DNA of 64,000 nucleotides, taken from the NCBI GenBank assembly GCA_019636245.1, contig JAHBXX010000026.1, forward strand, positions 1 through 64,000, in the 5' to 3' direction. The notes under the pieces were generated by a model, which was given only the letters and a program-made list of their open reading frames with translations, made no database searches and was not told the origin of the DNA. The position numbers and the translations under genes are program-made. Positions 37,451 to 45,392 of the stretch are shown piece after piece. The DNA comes from Planctomycetota bacterium. Lineage in GTDB: Bacteria; Planctomycetota; UBA1135; UBA2386. Numbering within the stretch: the first letter of the stretch is position 1; each line of letters begins with the position of its first letter.

Positions 37451-37837
37451 TCAGGAGTTCGCTCGTGTTGCATCCTCGACGGGCGCAGGTGCCCTGGCCT
37501 CGAGGAGCAGCAGCGTTGCGCACATGGTGCCGAGACCGCCAGCGACGACGAAACGAACACGTCCGCCAGAGGGCAGTCCCCCAATACACGGGCAAGTTCC
37601 CGATGGTTCGATTGCAACAAGAGCCATTGCGACCAGGCAGAATGCCATGCCAATCCAGCACGCGGATCGGTGCCATCGGGTCAGCAACGCGACAGCCACC
37701 ACCAACTCGATCGCGCTGGCGGCGAGCAGCACCCACTCCGGCAGGTCCGAGGCGGGCTCAGCCGGTCGAACGGCATGCTTGCCGATGGCCAGCAGGGTCC
37801 ATTGCAGCGCCAGGAAGCAGCGCAGGATCCTGGCCAT
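37451..37837 (-). CDS. MauE/DoxX-like small membrane protein
   Basis: The protein has 128 residues with four predicted membrane helices ('FLALQWTLLAIG', 'WVLLAASAIELVVAVALL', 'ACWIGMAFCLVAMALVAI', 'VRFVVAGGLGTMCATLLLL'). A CPCIGG loop with two Cys after helix 3 matches the redox-type loop of MauE-like proteins, known for disulfide handling in methylamine dehydrogenase maturation. It begins two bases after the stop of the large gene 37840-39506 and is the last gene of that operon. Its neighbours include a 12-Cys exported protein, which fits a disulfide role (inference). Confidence 0.7.
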   Translation of the reverse strand: MARILRCFLALQWTLLAIGKHAVRPAEPASDLPEWVLLAASAIELVVAVALLTRWHRSACWIGMAFCLVAMALVAIEPSGTCPCIGGLPSGGRVRFVVAGGLGTMCATLLLLEARAPAPVEDATRANS

Positions 37838-37839
37838 CT

Positions 37840-39506
37840 TCAGTCACGCGGGACGGGCAGTGTCGCCACGAAGGTCTCGACACCCTCCGCAGCAGTGCCG
37901 CTCCCCGCCCGAATGTCCAGCGCGTGGGGTTCGTAACCCCTGACGTAGATCCTGCACGAGTGCACAGGTGCGGTGGAAAGGAAGGTGTGGCGATTGCCAA
38001 ACACGGTCAGCATGGACGAAGTGGGGCGCCCGCCTCGCCATGCTGGCACCGACTCCGTGCGGATGGCATCGAGCCAGGATATGGACAGGCCGAACAGCCC
38101 GGGCGGTGAACCATCGGGGCGGCGGACTTCGACCGCGTACCGCCGCAAGGCGGATCCGATGGGGATCCGCACGACGTCGAGGCTGCCCGGTGATGCAGTC
38201 CGGCGGGTCGTGGGGAAACACCCAGGAGGCAACTCGCCCGACGCACTGATGTCGTAGGGGCCTGCTGGAATCTGGACCTCGACCCCGAGACCTGCCGCCA
38301 GGAGCAGCGTGACCCCATCGATGCGCCAACCCAGATCCACGCGGGCACCGTCACAGTCGGCGATGTCGCCCGAGGCTGAGTCGACGAGGTGCACCCTGGT
38401 CCTTGCAGGTGCCGTGGCCAGCCCAGGCTCCAGGAAGAGGGTCTGGCGTGCGGTTTCGTGCAGACGGGACAGCGGAACGGTGCGGGTGCTCCAGCCGCTG
38501 GTGGCGCCACACACGGCGATGCGGGCGTTGGGCTCGCGTCCGGGCGCAAGGTCGCCGACCAGCACGTGGCAGTTCGGATGTAGCGCCTCCAGCCGTGCCG
38601 TCGCATGGCGCACGGCGAGGATGTTCGCGGGATGGCTGACCCAGCCGAGCGAGGAGGAGGGACCCGTGTCGAATCCGGCGGTGAGCACTGCGTCGCCTAC
38701 GAACTCGACGACGGCGGCCCACAGGTCGCGCGTGACGATCGTGACTTCGCCAGGGGCGTCGACCGCCAGGCACTCGCTCGCATTGGCGATCAGGAATGGG
38801 CCATGGTCGAGGTTGGCGCTCACGTGGTGGCGCCCGCGGAGCAGGTCGTCGAAGACGAGTAGTCCACCTCGATCGGTCCTGCCGAAACAGGCTGGGTCGG
38901 CCTGTCGCTCCACGCCGCCGTACCCGTGGTACACGGCTCCCGGAATGGTGCAGTCGGGGGTAGTCGGGAGGTCTCGGCGGCTCAGCGCGACGGAGAAGCC
39001 TGCCACGGGCGCGCCGGTGGCGTCGACGACGGCGACGCGACAGGTCGCACAGGGCTGCAAGACCACGTCGTGGCTGGATCCGGCGTCCACCGCGATGAGT
39101 CGGTGCGGCACGAAGCCGCGATGGCGGATCCAGAGGCCACGCGGCTCGATCAGGTTGTGGACCGGGACGACCGCGACCCCATCGCTGTCCGTGGTCCCGA
39201 TCGGTGCCTGTGACCAGGCGGGGGTCGTGGGTCGGGAGCGGGCCAGGGGAGGATGTCCGACTGGGGCAGTGCCCTGCCCGCCGGGTTGTGGACGGTGATC
39301 GTCGCGGTCGTGGCGAGTGTTCGTTCGTAGGGGGAGGCACCTGAGAGGGGCGGCGGCATGGCGGCTCGTCCGCTGCTTCGAGGTGTGTCGTGCACCGCGT
39401 GCACGCTGCTGCTGGCGCTGTCGTGAGGCGTCGCTGGCCAGGCAAGCAGGATCGTCGCGATGGCCATCGTGCCGACCGCCACCCGCCACCGCGTAGCCCG
39501 CCTCAT
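37840..39506 (-). pseudogene. Anchored carboxypeptidase-regulatory-like protein, one apparent frameshift
   Basis: The N-terminal 80-90 residues (MRRATRWRVAVGTMAIATILLAW..., a signal or anchor, then 'TVHNPAGRALPQSDILPW') are in one frame. The rest, 'APIGTTDSDGVAVVPVHNL' onwards to the stop at 37840, is in another. One indel at about 39205-39245 restores a continuous protein of about 555 residues with CarboxypepD_reg-like units ('VAVVDATGAPVAGFSVAL', 'VDAPGEVTIVTR'). This could be a sequencing error or a real inactivation. The ATG overlaps the TGA of the Cys-rich gene upstream (ATGA), so the operon structure is intact. Confidence 0.65.
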
Positions 39507-39943
39507 GGTTGCAGGCACTGGCACATGCGGTAGCCGAGCCCGACCTGTCCGTTCCAGCCCTGGCTGTGGTCTGGCCGGATGCAGCGGTGTCCTGTCGAGC
39601 TACATCCGGATGGACTTTCGTAGCAGGTCACACCGATCAGCACGCCGCCGCCTTGCTGCGCTCCGCCGTAGCAGTTGACGACGTTGCCGCCGTCGCGGCA
39701 CCAGCACCAGAACGTGTTCTCGACGACCTGCGACGGTTCGATCGTGCAAACGGACGGACAGCTTCCTTGGCACTTGAGGTCCTCGAAGCCGACTCCATTC
39801 CAGATGCCGAACCACTCACAGGGCGAAGCATCCTCGTCGTACGGTAGCAAGACGGCGCCGATCGCAGTGGCCAACAGGAAGAAGATCGCGAGGGTGCCGT
39901 GGATCGCGGCTCCCGCCTCGCGCGTGTTCGCTCGGACGTGCAT
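39503..39943 (-). CDS. Small exported protein with 12 cysteines
   Basis: The protein has 146 residues. One hydrophobic segment near the N-terminus ('IHGTLAIFFLLATAIGAVLLP') serves as signal or anchor; everything after it carries 12 Cys, with pairs such as C-x3-C-x3-C near 60, CWC, and a terminal CQC. The even number suggests disulfides. It shares spacing features (C-x5/6-R-C, terminal Cys) with the exported protein at 40411 on the other strand. It is first in an operon with an anchored protein and a MauE-like protein. Family not recognised. The ATG at 39943 is used; the frame is open upstream. Confidence 0.65.
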   Translation of the reverse strand: MHVRANTREAGAAIHGTLAIFFLLATAIGAVLLPYDEDASPCEWFGIWNGVGFEDLKCQGSCPSVCTIEPSQVVENTFWCWCRDGGNVVNCYGGAQQGGGVLIGVTCYESPSGCSSTGHRCIRPDHSQGWNGQVGLGYRMCQCLQP

Positions 39944-40322
39944 GTGGCCCCTTTGGCAGGTCTTCCCCGCCGCTGGCAGCGTACCGATCGGGGGGGGGTG
40001 TGGCGTCAAGGGTTGCACACTCCCTTCGGCCGCGGCCCGTCGGCGGTGGGCTCGACGACGTCGCGGTAGAACCGCAGCACGTCGGCATCGTCGGCGTGGT
40101 CGAGGCCGAACCATGCCATCGCTGCGCCCTCTGCAGTGGTCGCGAGCCCCAGGGCTCAGGGGGCGAATGGTTGCTCTCGGCAGGCTGCCGGACCGACCAG
40201 AGTCTACGAGGTAGGCCCTGGCTGGCCCTTGCCTGGTACAGGGGCGCAACTGGCGGTCAGTACCAAGATTGAGCCCTCGGATCCTGGCGCCTGCTCCGCT
40301 TGCTGGTTTGCCCCGTGTAGGC
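39944..40322. other. Intergenic between the divergent Cys-rich operons
   Basis: No convincing gene. A minus-strand frame ending at 40006 encodes about 37 residues (MAWFGLDHADDADVLRFYRD...) and may be the tail of a lost gene. From about 40250 rightwards the base composition becomes markedly less G+C-rich. Confidence 0.45.
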
Positions 40323-40351
40323 TTGACGCGCTATCTACACATCGCTACCGT
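40323..40351 (+). promoter_or_regulatory. Possible sigma-70-like promoter of the Cys-rich operon
   Basis: TTGACG (40323-40328) and TACCGT (40346-40351) are 17 bases apart. The -35 matches well and the -10 only at three positions. Transcription would start near 40358, about 50 bases before the ATG at 40411. Prediction by eye only. Confidence 0.3.
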
Positions 40352-40360
40352 CCGCTCGGT

Positions 40361-40389
40361 TCCCGGGCGACTCCCGGGCGACTCCCGGG
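40361..40389 (+). repeat. Short tandem repeat in the operon leader
   Basis: The 11-base unit TCCCGGGCGAC occurs twice and then partially again (TCCCGGG). Each unit contains the palindrome CCCGGG. It lies between the possible promoter and the first start codon, where an operator or mRNA structure would act. Confidence 0.5.
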
Positions 40390-40410
40390 GACATCAATAG
40401 AGAGGGACTC

Positions 40411-40809
40411 ATGCTACAGCGATGCCTCCTCGGGTCTGTGGGCCTTGCACTCTGTCTTCCGCTCTTGTCCTCGATCTCTGAGGTATCGGCTAGGCCGGTG
40501 CTCGATGAGCCCGAGCACTGCGTCGAGGCTCATGCCGACCCGAACTCCGTGCCTCGCAACGCAGATTGCGGGGGAGGTTGTCGGACCGACCCTGGGTGCA
40601 GCGGGCTTGTTTGGATCCAGGCCAGCATAGGTGGCGATTGTGTTCCGGGGGGCAACGGATGCTCGCTGTTCGGAGGCCAGAAGGAAGTCGTTCTGCAGGT
40701 CTACAAGTGCGACGCGGTCACGATTGACTGTCCTGCAGGCATGTCGCGGTGTAGTTGGGGCTCCCAGGGGACCGTGTCCAGTTGGATTGGGAACTGCAAG
40801 AACACATGA
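40411..40809 (+). CDS. Small secreted cysteine-rich protein
   Basis: The protein has 132 residues. A signal peptide (about 1-28, 'LGSVGLALCLPLLSSI...SARP') precedes a mature part with 10 Cys ('CGGGCRTDPGC', 'CVPGGNGC', 'CDAVTIDCPAGMSRC', final Cys three residues from the end). The even number suggests five disulfides. AGAGGG about 5 bases before the ATG is a ribosome site. It is first of four codirectional genes. The base composition is much less G+C-rich than the genome around it. Function unknown; a secreted peptide or structural protein is possible. Confidence 0.72.
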   Translation: MLQRCLLGSVGLALCLPLLSSISEVSARPVLDEPEHCVEAHADPNSVPRNADCGGGCRTDPGCSGLVWIQASIGGDCVPGGNGCSLFGGQKEVVLQVYKCDAVTIDCPAGMSRCSWGSQGTVSSWIGNCKNT

Positions 40810-40846
40810 ATGAAGTCTGGGTAGATCCATGTCTGTGACGCGGACC

Positions 40847-40852
40847 GGAAGG
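40847..40852 (+). promoter_or_regulatory. Shine-Dalgarno deciding the ATG start at 40861
   Basis: GGAAGG lies 8 bases before ATG 40861. It overlaps the alternative GTG start at 40852, which is therefore unlikely. Confidence 0.6.
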
Positions 40853-40860
40853 TGTTAGCC

Positions 40861-41826
40861 ATGATGATGGGTGCGATTGTAGCCCTGTTGCCGATTCAGG
40901 ATCCCAGTGCTGTGGCAGCCATGCTGCGACGATTCGAGGTTGCCTGTTGCGCTCTTCTGCAGCCCATGAGGTTCAGTGTTGTGAAATCCGTTCTATGTGA
41001 GCATAGGGGCGCTGGGGCGGGCGCGCTGGTCCGCGGACTCTTCTCTGATGCGGGGCCGATCTCCTGGACCGACCGGGATGAGGTGGTTCGGCTGTTGCTT
41101 GATCCTGCCCGAGAGCCGCTCACGGTATGTGCCCCAATCGTTATGAGTGCTCCACCCTGGCATTATGAAGAGATCCTAGATGAAAGCGGATGCACTACTC
41201 GCGTCACCCTGATGAGTGACGGCGAGGTCGACGTCACTAAGGTACAGCATCCGAAGGGTTCTCAGTGCTCTGTGGTCTGGACTCAGCCGACCGAGCGGTT
41301 CTCCGTGGGTAGCCTCGTGTCTCCTATCCCATCTAGTCGTCGTTTCGTGGCGGACTGGTTGGCGACTTGGAAATGGAGTGTGATCGCTGGTTCGCCATCC
41401 GACGAGGCGACGATCCGGGTCACCAAGGAGGGGAGCCCGAACTCGTATCTGGTCCGAGTTCGCGAGGATGGACTTCCTCGTGTAGTAGCAATGACGTCGG
41501 AGGACGCCTCCTCAGGGTTCTTGGCCTACTTTGAATACTCCGAGGATTCCGGTAGTCCGGTCTGGGTCTCGTTGATTCACAGGGTTGCATGGAGACCTGG
41601 TGGGATGACGATGGTCTCGATTTCGATCAGCGGTCACGCTTTGATAGATAGCGCGGTCATCAGAGAGAAGAAGATTTGGGTGCATGTTGGTGATATGATT
41701 TGCGACGGGCGGACTCGTCCTTACACCGTCTTGTCCGTGACGCCTGACACCGGAGATCCTCGCATCCCTCACGTCGAGATCCGGGAGGTTCTGGACGGCA
41801 TCACGCCGACCGAGGTGAGGAAGTGA
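40861..41826 (+). CDS. Unknown protein of the Cys-rich operon
   Basis: The 321-residue protein is beta-rich in the second half, with strands such as 'YLVRVREDGLPRVVAM', 'FLAYFEYSEDSGSPVWVSLIHRVAW' and 'KIWVHVGDMICDG'. This overall plan vaguely recalls LolA/outer-membrane-lipoprotein-sorting-like proteins, but no motif confirms it. The N-terminus MMMGAIVALLP is weakly hydrophobic; export is uncertain. Its TGA overlaps the GTG of the DUF1573-like gene (GTGA), so the two are coupled. Codon use is A/T-richer than in surrounding genes, which supports recent transfer. Confidence 0.65.
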   Translation: MMMGAIVALLPIQDPSAVAAMLRRFEVACCALLQPMRFSVVKSVLCEHRGAGAGALVRGLFSDAGPISWTDRDEVVRLLLDPAREPLTVCAPIVMSAPPWHYEEILDESGCTTRVTLMSDGEVDVTKVQHPKGSQCSVVWTQPTERFSVGSLVSPIPSSRRFVADWLATWKWSVIAGSPSDEATIRVTKEGSPNSYLVRVREDGLPRVVAMTSEDASSGFLAYFEYSEDSGSPVWVSLIHRVAWRPGGMTMVSISISGHALIDSAVIREKKIWVHVGDMICDGRTRPYTVLSVTPDTGDPRIPHVEIREVLDGITPTEVRK

Positions 41827-42809
41827 GTGACTGGCCTGTCGCTGGCGTGCTCATGCTGCTGGGCGTGCTTCTTGGGTCTTGTTCTGAGGTTACGGCGCCG
41901 ATCGTCCTCGAGCATGATCTCGGGACAGCGCCGGTCGGATCGACGATTGTCCAGGATGTCGAGGTGTTGAACCACACGATGCACGCTTGGAGTCTTGGTG
42001 ATATTCGCACGACTTGCGATTGTGTCTCCGGCGAGTTGCTGGTCTCCGTAGTCGCGCCGGGGGACCGAGCGATACTGCGCGTCAAGGTCCGCATGTCGCA
42101 GGAGGGGATGCACAAGCATGATTTGTATGCGGCAATGGTGTATCGCCATTCTGGCCGAGTTGCGGCTCAGGATATCGTTGTAAGGCTCTATGCGCAGGCG
42201 TACGGGCCACCCTGGACGGCACCGAGCTCGCGTCTGATATCGACACCGAGCCAACCGGATAGGTTTCAGATCGACTTCTCCATACCCGTCAGCCCATCGG
42301 GAAAGCCGTGCCTTGCGGCTGTGGCCATCCAGCAAGGCAATATTTTCGGGATTGGCGGGATGCTCCCGGGTCTGGATGTGTCGTTGCAGGAGCCGGTGGT
42401 TCGCTCGGGTCGAGTGATATGGAAGGCTCACGTCAGTGTCCCTGCAATGCCAGGGTCGTTCGAGGGTCTGACGCATATCCGCGCCAGCATTCCCGACCTA
42501 GGCATTGACTTTCCAGAGGTGCAAGTCCGTTGGGTGCCGGCACCTTCGGAAGACGTGTGGTTGATCATGAAGGAACATAGCTCGATCGAAATGGAGCACG
42601 AAGGCGGGTGTGCGGAGGATGCGATCGCAGAAGGCGAGAGGGCATGCGCAGCTGACGATTTGCGCGATGGGGTGAGTGATCATGAGGTCGTCGTGCAGCC
42701 CGTCACGAACGGTGTGCGATTGACGACTGGAGAAGGACTGGGCGTGGGAACGGTGAGGTTGCATCGTGGTGGCAGCGCCCGCCTCGTCAAGGTCCTGGTC
42801 GTGCCGTGA
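41823..42809 (+). CDS. DUF1573-like lipoprotein
   Basis: The protein has 328 residues. The signal ends in LLGSC, a lipobox. Residues about 25-125 are a DUF1573-like Ig/fibronectin-type domain: 'HDLGTAPVGSTIVQDVEVLNHT' followed by the characteristic 'TTCDCVSG' and 'VAPGDRAILRVKV'. A second beta region follows without a clear name. DUF1573 proteins are periplasmic or surface proteins, frequently near redox-related and secreted-peptide genes in Bacteroidetes and Planctomycetes. Both the start (GTGA with the previous gene) and stop (GTGA with the next) overlap, so translation is coupled throughout. Confidence 0.8.
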   Translation: MSDWPVAGVLMLLGVLLGSCSEVTAPIVLEHDLGTAPVGSTIVQDVEVLNHTMHAWSLGDIRTTCDCVSGELLVSVVAPGDRAILRVKVRMSQEGMHKHDLYAAMVYRHSGRVAAQDIVVRLYAQAYGPPWTAPSSRLISTPSQPDRFQIDFSIPVSPSGKPCLAAVAIQQGNIFGIGGMLPGLDVSLQEPVVRSGRVIWKAHVSVPAMPGSFEGLTHIRASIPDLGIDFPEVQVRWVPAPSEDVWLIMKEHSSIEMEHEGGCAEDAIAEGERACAADDLRDGVSDHEVVVQPVTNGVRLTTGEGLGVGTVRLHRGGSARLVKVLVVP

Positions 42810-45202
42810 AGATGACTCAGAGGCGACTGCTGGTCGGGTCGATTGCTGGGTTGATCGCGAGCTCAGCAATCATGTGGTGGATCATGGATCCATCGCTGCA
42901 GCCGACGATTGGTGTCGAAGGGGCCGGGCGAATTGCAACGGCGACGTCCATGGTGGGGCTCGAGGACGGTGCGCGATCCTCGGTTGCTGAAGACTCTCAG
43001 GTCGAGAGCCATGTGCTTCCCGATGCGCGCGAGGAGATTCATCAGGCGCGGTTTGTGACCGTGATGGTGCTCGACCATCGGGGGCAGGCGCAGATGGGCT
43101 GCGACATCCTGCTGTGCAGGAGTGGCCAGCCGGCCTGGTGGCTGCGGGAACGCAGTGATTCGATCGTCTACCAGGCCGACCCCGGCGGACCGATCTACAC
43201 GCTCCCGGGCGAAGTCATCCCGTCGCCGCAGCCCATCGCTGCTGCCGTCGCCGCTGGACTCACCGACGAGCGAGGAGTCTGCAGGCTCGAGGTTCCCGAC
43301 CTGTGCGCTTGGGGAACGGTGTGGTGCCGGTTCGGATCGCGTTGGATGGGGCGATCCTGGCAGGCTGGTATCCAGGAGGTGCGATTCGTGGCAGAACAAA
43401 CATGCGAGGTGTCGGGCACCCTGGTCGCACGAGACAGCACTGCTTTGCGGTTGCCCGAGGGCTCGATGCTGGTCGGTCAGGATCCGAGTACCGGAGAGTT
43501 GCACGCGGGGACTGTGGACGAATCGGGAGTCTTCTCGTGCGCGGTCAAGGCCGATGCGCCTGCACTCCTGCGCCTCCTCGATGCCGGCGAATGGAGCGTC
43601 GCTGCGCCGACACCTTTGGTGCGATGTGGTGCTGGGGTCCGACTCGTGGTGGAGAGGAGCGAGCGGGTCGCTCTCGTGGACGTGGCCGGCGCGCCGGTCG
43701 AACTCGCTGAGGTCTTCGTGCTGGAACGGCGCGCGCATGAAGTGATGAGTCGACGAATCGGCGCAAGAGCCGACGGCGTTCACCGGGTGTGGCAGGCTGA
43801 CTCTCGCCGAGAGTTCGCAGATCGTCCAGGACTCGTGCTGATCAGGGCAGAAGGGTGCGTGAGCAGTAGCTTCGAACGCTCGGCCGACCTCCAAGTTCGC
43901 ACTCTCGTTCGAGGTCGTGATCCGCGAGTTCGGGTCGTTGGCGAGGGTGGTGATCTGTTGCGCATCGACATCGGCGGGCACGGGACTTCCGCATCGCCAC
44001 TGAGCTGTCTCTTCGCCGGGCGACTGCCTCCAGGGGGGGGCCTCGAATGCGAGGTGCCGGCGGGCGTGGTGGTGCGCCTGACGATGTCGAGACGCGGCAT
44101 TACGATCTTGGATCGCGAGATGGCTACAGCCGAGGATGTCACCGTGGCGGCTGGCGACCCGACGACCGGACGTCTGGCGGTGCACGCCGAGGGCGACTGG
44201 GCCGTGGAAGTGAATGTGGAGGTCGGTGGGAGGTCGCGGGGCGGTTCCCGGGCCGGCGATGGTGTCTGGCTCTTCGCCGACCTCGCGCCCGGGCCGGTGG
44301 TCGTCTCGGGGATACCCAAGGCAGGACACCACGATTGGCGTGAGGAGTTCGGTATGCGGCGTGGAATCGTCTGCGAAGTGGTGGCGGGAGCAGAGACCAA
44401 CATCGACCTTCTGCAGCCTCTTTCGCGGCGGACGCAGATCGTCGTCGTGGATGCGCAGGGCGGGCAGTTGCCCAACGCCGCGATCAGGGACCGGGCAAAG
44501 TCGACACGAGTCACTGGGCCCTTCGGAGAGATCGAAGGGTGGGACGCCTGGAAGCCGCCGCTCGCGTTGGCAGAAGTGCCCCCCGGACTATGGCTTCCCC
44601 TGCCGATCCGCGGTCAGCCCACGGCTGCAGGTGAGGTCGCGGTCGCGACGGTCGAGACACGCTGGCTCGACGCCCTGGCGCCCATGCTGGTCAGGGTCTT
44701 CACCGGCGACGTCGAGCGGGACTGGAAGAGCATCACCTACACGAGTGCGCGGCGAACCGGCAGGCTGGTGGTGCACGGGCAGCCGGATGCTCCTGGCGTC
44801 GCGTCCTGGCCGATGGATCTTGATGGCGAACTGAACGTCGAGATCGCGCTGCGAGGGGGCGGCCTGGTGCGTTCCGAGTCGGTTGCCGTGGCGGGGAGTC
44901 GACGCTACGACCTCCGGGTGGCGGGGCCAGCGACGGGTGGATGGTGCAGGTTGCGACTGTTCGTCCCGCCGCGCGACGACGGCCTGATCGAGACGGTCAA
45001 CGTCGTGGTCTTCGACGCGAGCGATCGCCTGCTGCAAGCCAGCGACTCCGAGTGCCTTGCCCTGCGAACGGGATGCTGGACCGACGTGCTGACGCGGCCT
45101 GGAAGGAAGCGGATCGTCGCGCGCGCGCGCAGCGACGACGCGACCGCCGTCTGGGCCGGGAACGTCGATCGGGAACTGGCCGCCGTTCAGCTGGTCTGGT
45201 AG
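42806..45202 (+). CDS. Large anchored carboxypeptidase-regulatory-like protein
   Basis: The protein has 798 residues. A signal anchor (about 6-26, 'RRLLVGSIAGLIASSAIMWWIM') is followed by a long beta-sandwich exported region with CarboxypepD_reg-like units, such as 'VTVMVLDHRGQAQMGCDILL' and 'QIVVVDAQGGQLPNAAI'. It is the positional counterpart of the frameshifted 37840-39506 gene in the divergent operon and similar in build, although pairwise similarity is low to the eye. The GTG at 42806 overlaps the upstream stop (GTGA); ATG 42812 is the alternative. Likely a surface scaffold for the operon's small proteins (inference). Confidence 0.72.
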   Translation: MKMTQRRLLVGSIAGLIASSAIMWWIMDPSLQPTIGVEGAGRIATATSMVGLEDGARSSVAEDSQVESHVLPDAREEIHQARFVTVMVLDHRGQAQMGCDILLCRSGQPAWWLRERSDSIVYQADPGGPIYTLPGEVIPSPQPIAAAVAAGLTDERGVCRLEVPDLCAWGTVWCRFGSRWMGRSWQAGIQEVRFVAEQTCEVSGTLVARDSTALRLPEGSMLVGQDPSTGELHAGTVDESGVFSCAVKADAPALLRLLDAGEWSVAAPTPLVRCGAGVRLVVERSERVALVDVAGAPVELAEVFVLERRAHEVMSRRIGARADGVHRVWQADSRREFADRPGLVLIRAEGCVSSSFERSADLQVRTLVRGRDPRVRVVGEGGDLLRIDIGGHGTSASPLSCLFAGRLPPGGGLECEVPAGVVVRLTMSRRGITILDREMATAEDVTVAAGDPTTGRLAVHAEGDWAVEVNVEVGGRSRGGSRAGDGVWLFADLAPGPVVVSGIPKAGHHDWREEFGMRRGIVCEVVAGAETNIDLLQPLSRRTQIVVVDAQGGQLPNAAIRDRAKSTRVTGPFGEIEGWDAWKPPLALAEVPPGLWLPLPIRGQPTAAGEVAVATVETRWLDALAPMLVRVFTGDVERDWKSITYTSARRTGRLVVHGQPDAPGVASWPMDLDGELNVEIALRGGGLVRSESVAVAGSRRYDLRVAGPATGGWCRLRLFVPPRDDGLIETVNVVVFDASDRLLQASDSECLALRTGCWTDVLTRPGRKRIVARARSDDATAVWAGNVDRELAAVQLVW

Positions 45203-45392
45203 GCGGGGCCAGCCTCCCCGTGGTCCGATGCCGTTGGCGCCGGGTCCGCCGACCGCGCAGGGCGGTCTGGCCTGCCGGTGGCAATCCGCCGCCCTTGCCC
45301 CTGCTCCCGAGGCCGCCTGGCGACGCCCACAGCCGCGATCGGAACAAAATGGCCCGCTTGACGGGTGCAGATTGTCCAGTACACCGCCCGCT

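Noticed and set aside
40006-40119. A minus-strand 37-codon peptide (MAWFGLDHADD...)
   Set aside because: It looks protein-like and may be the tail of a lost gene, but there is no start signal or family. Mentioned only in the intergenic entry.
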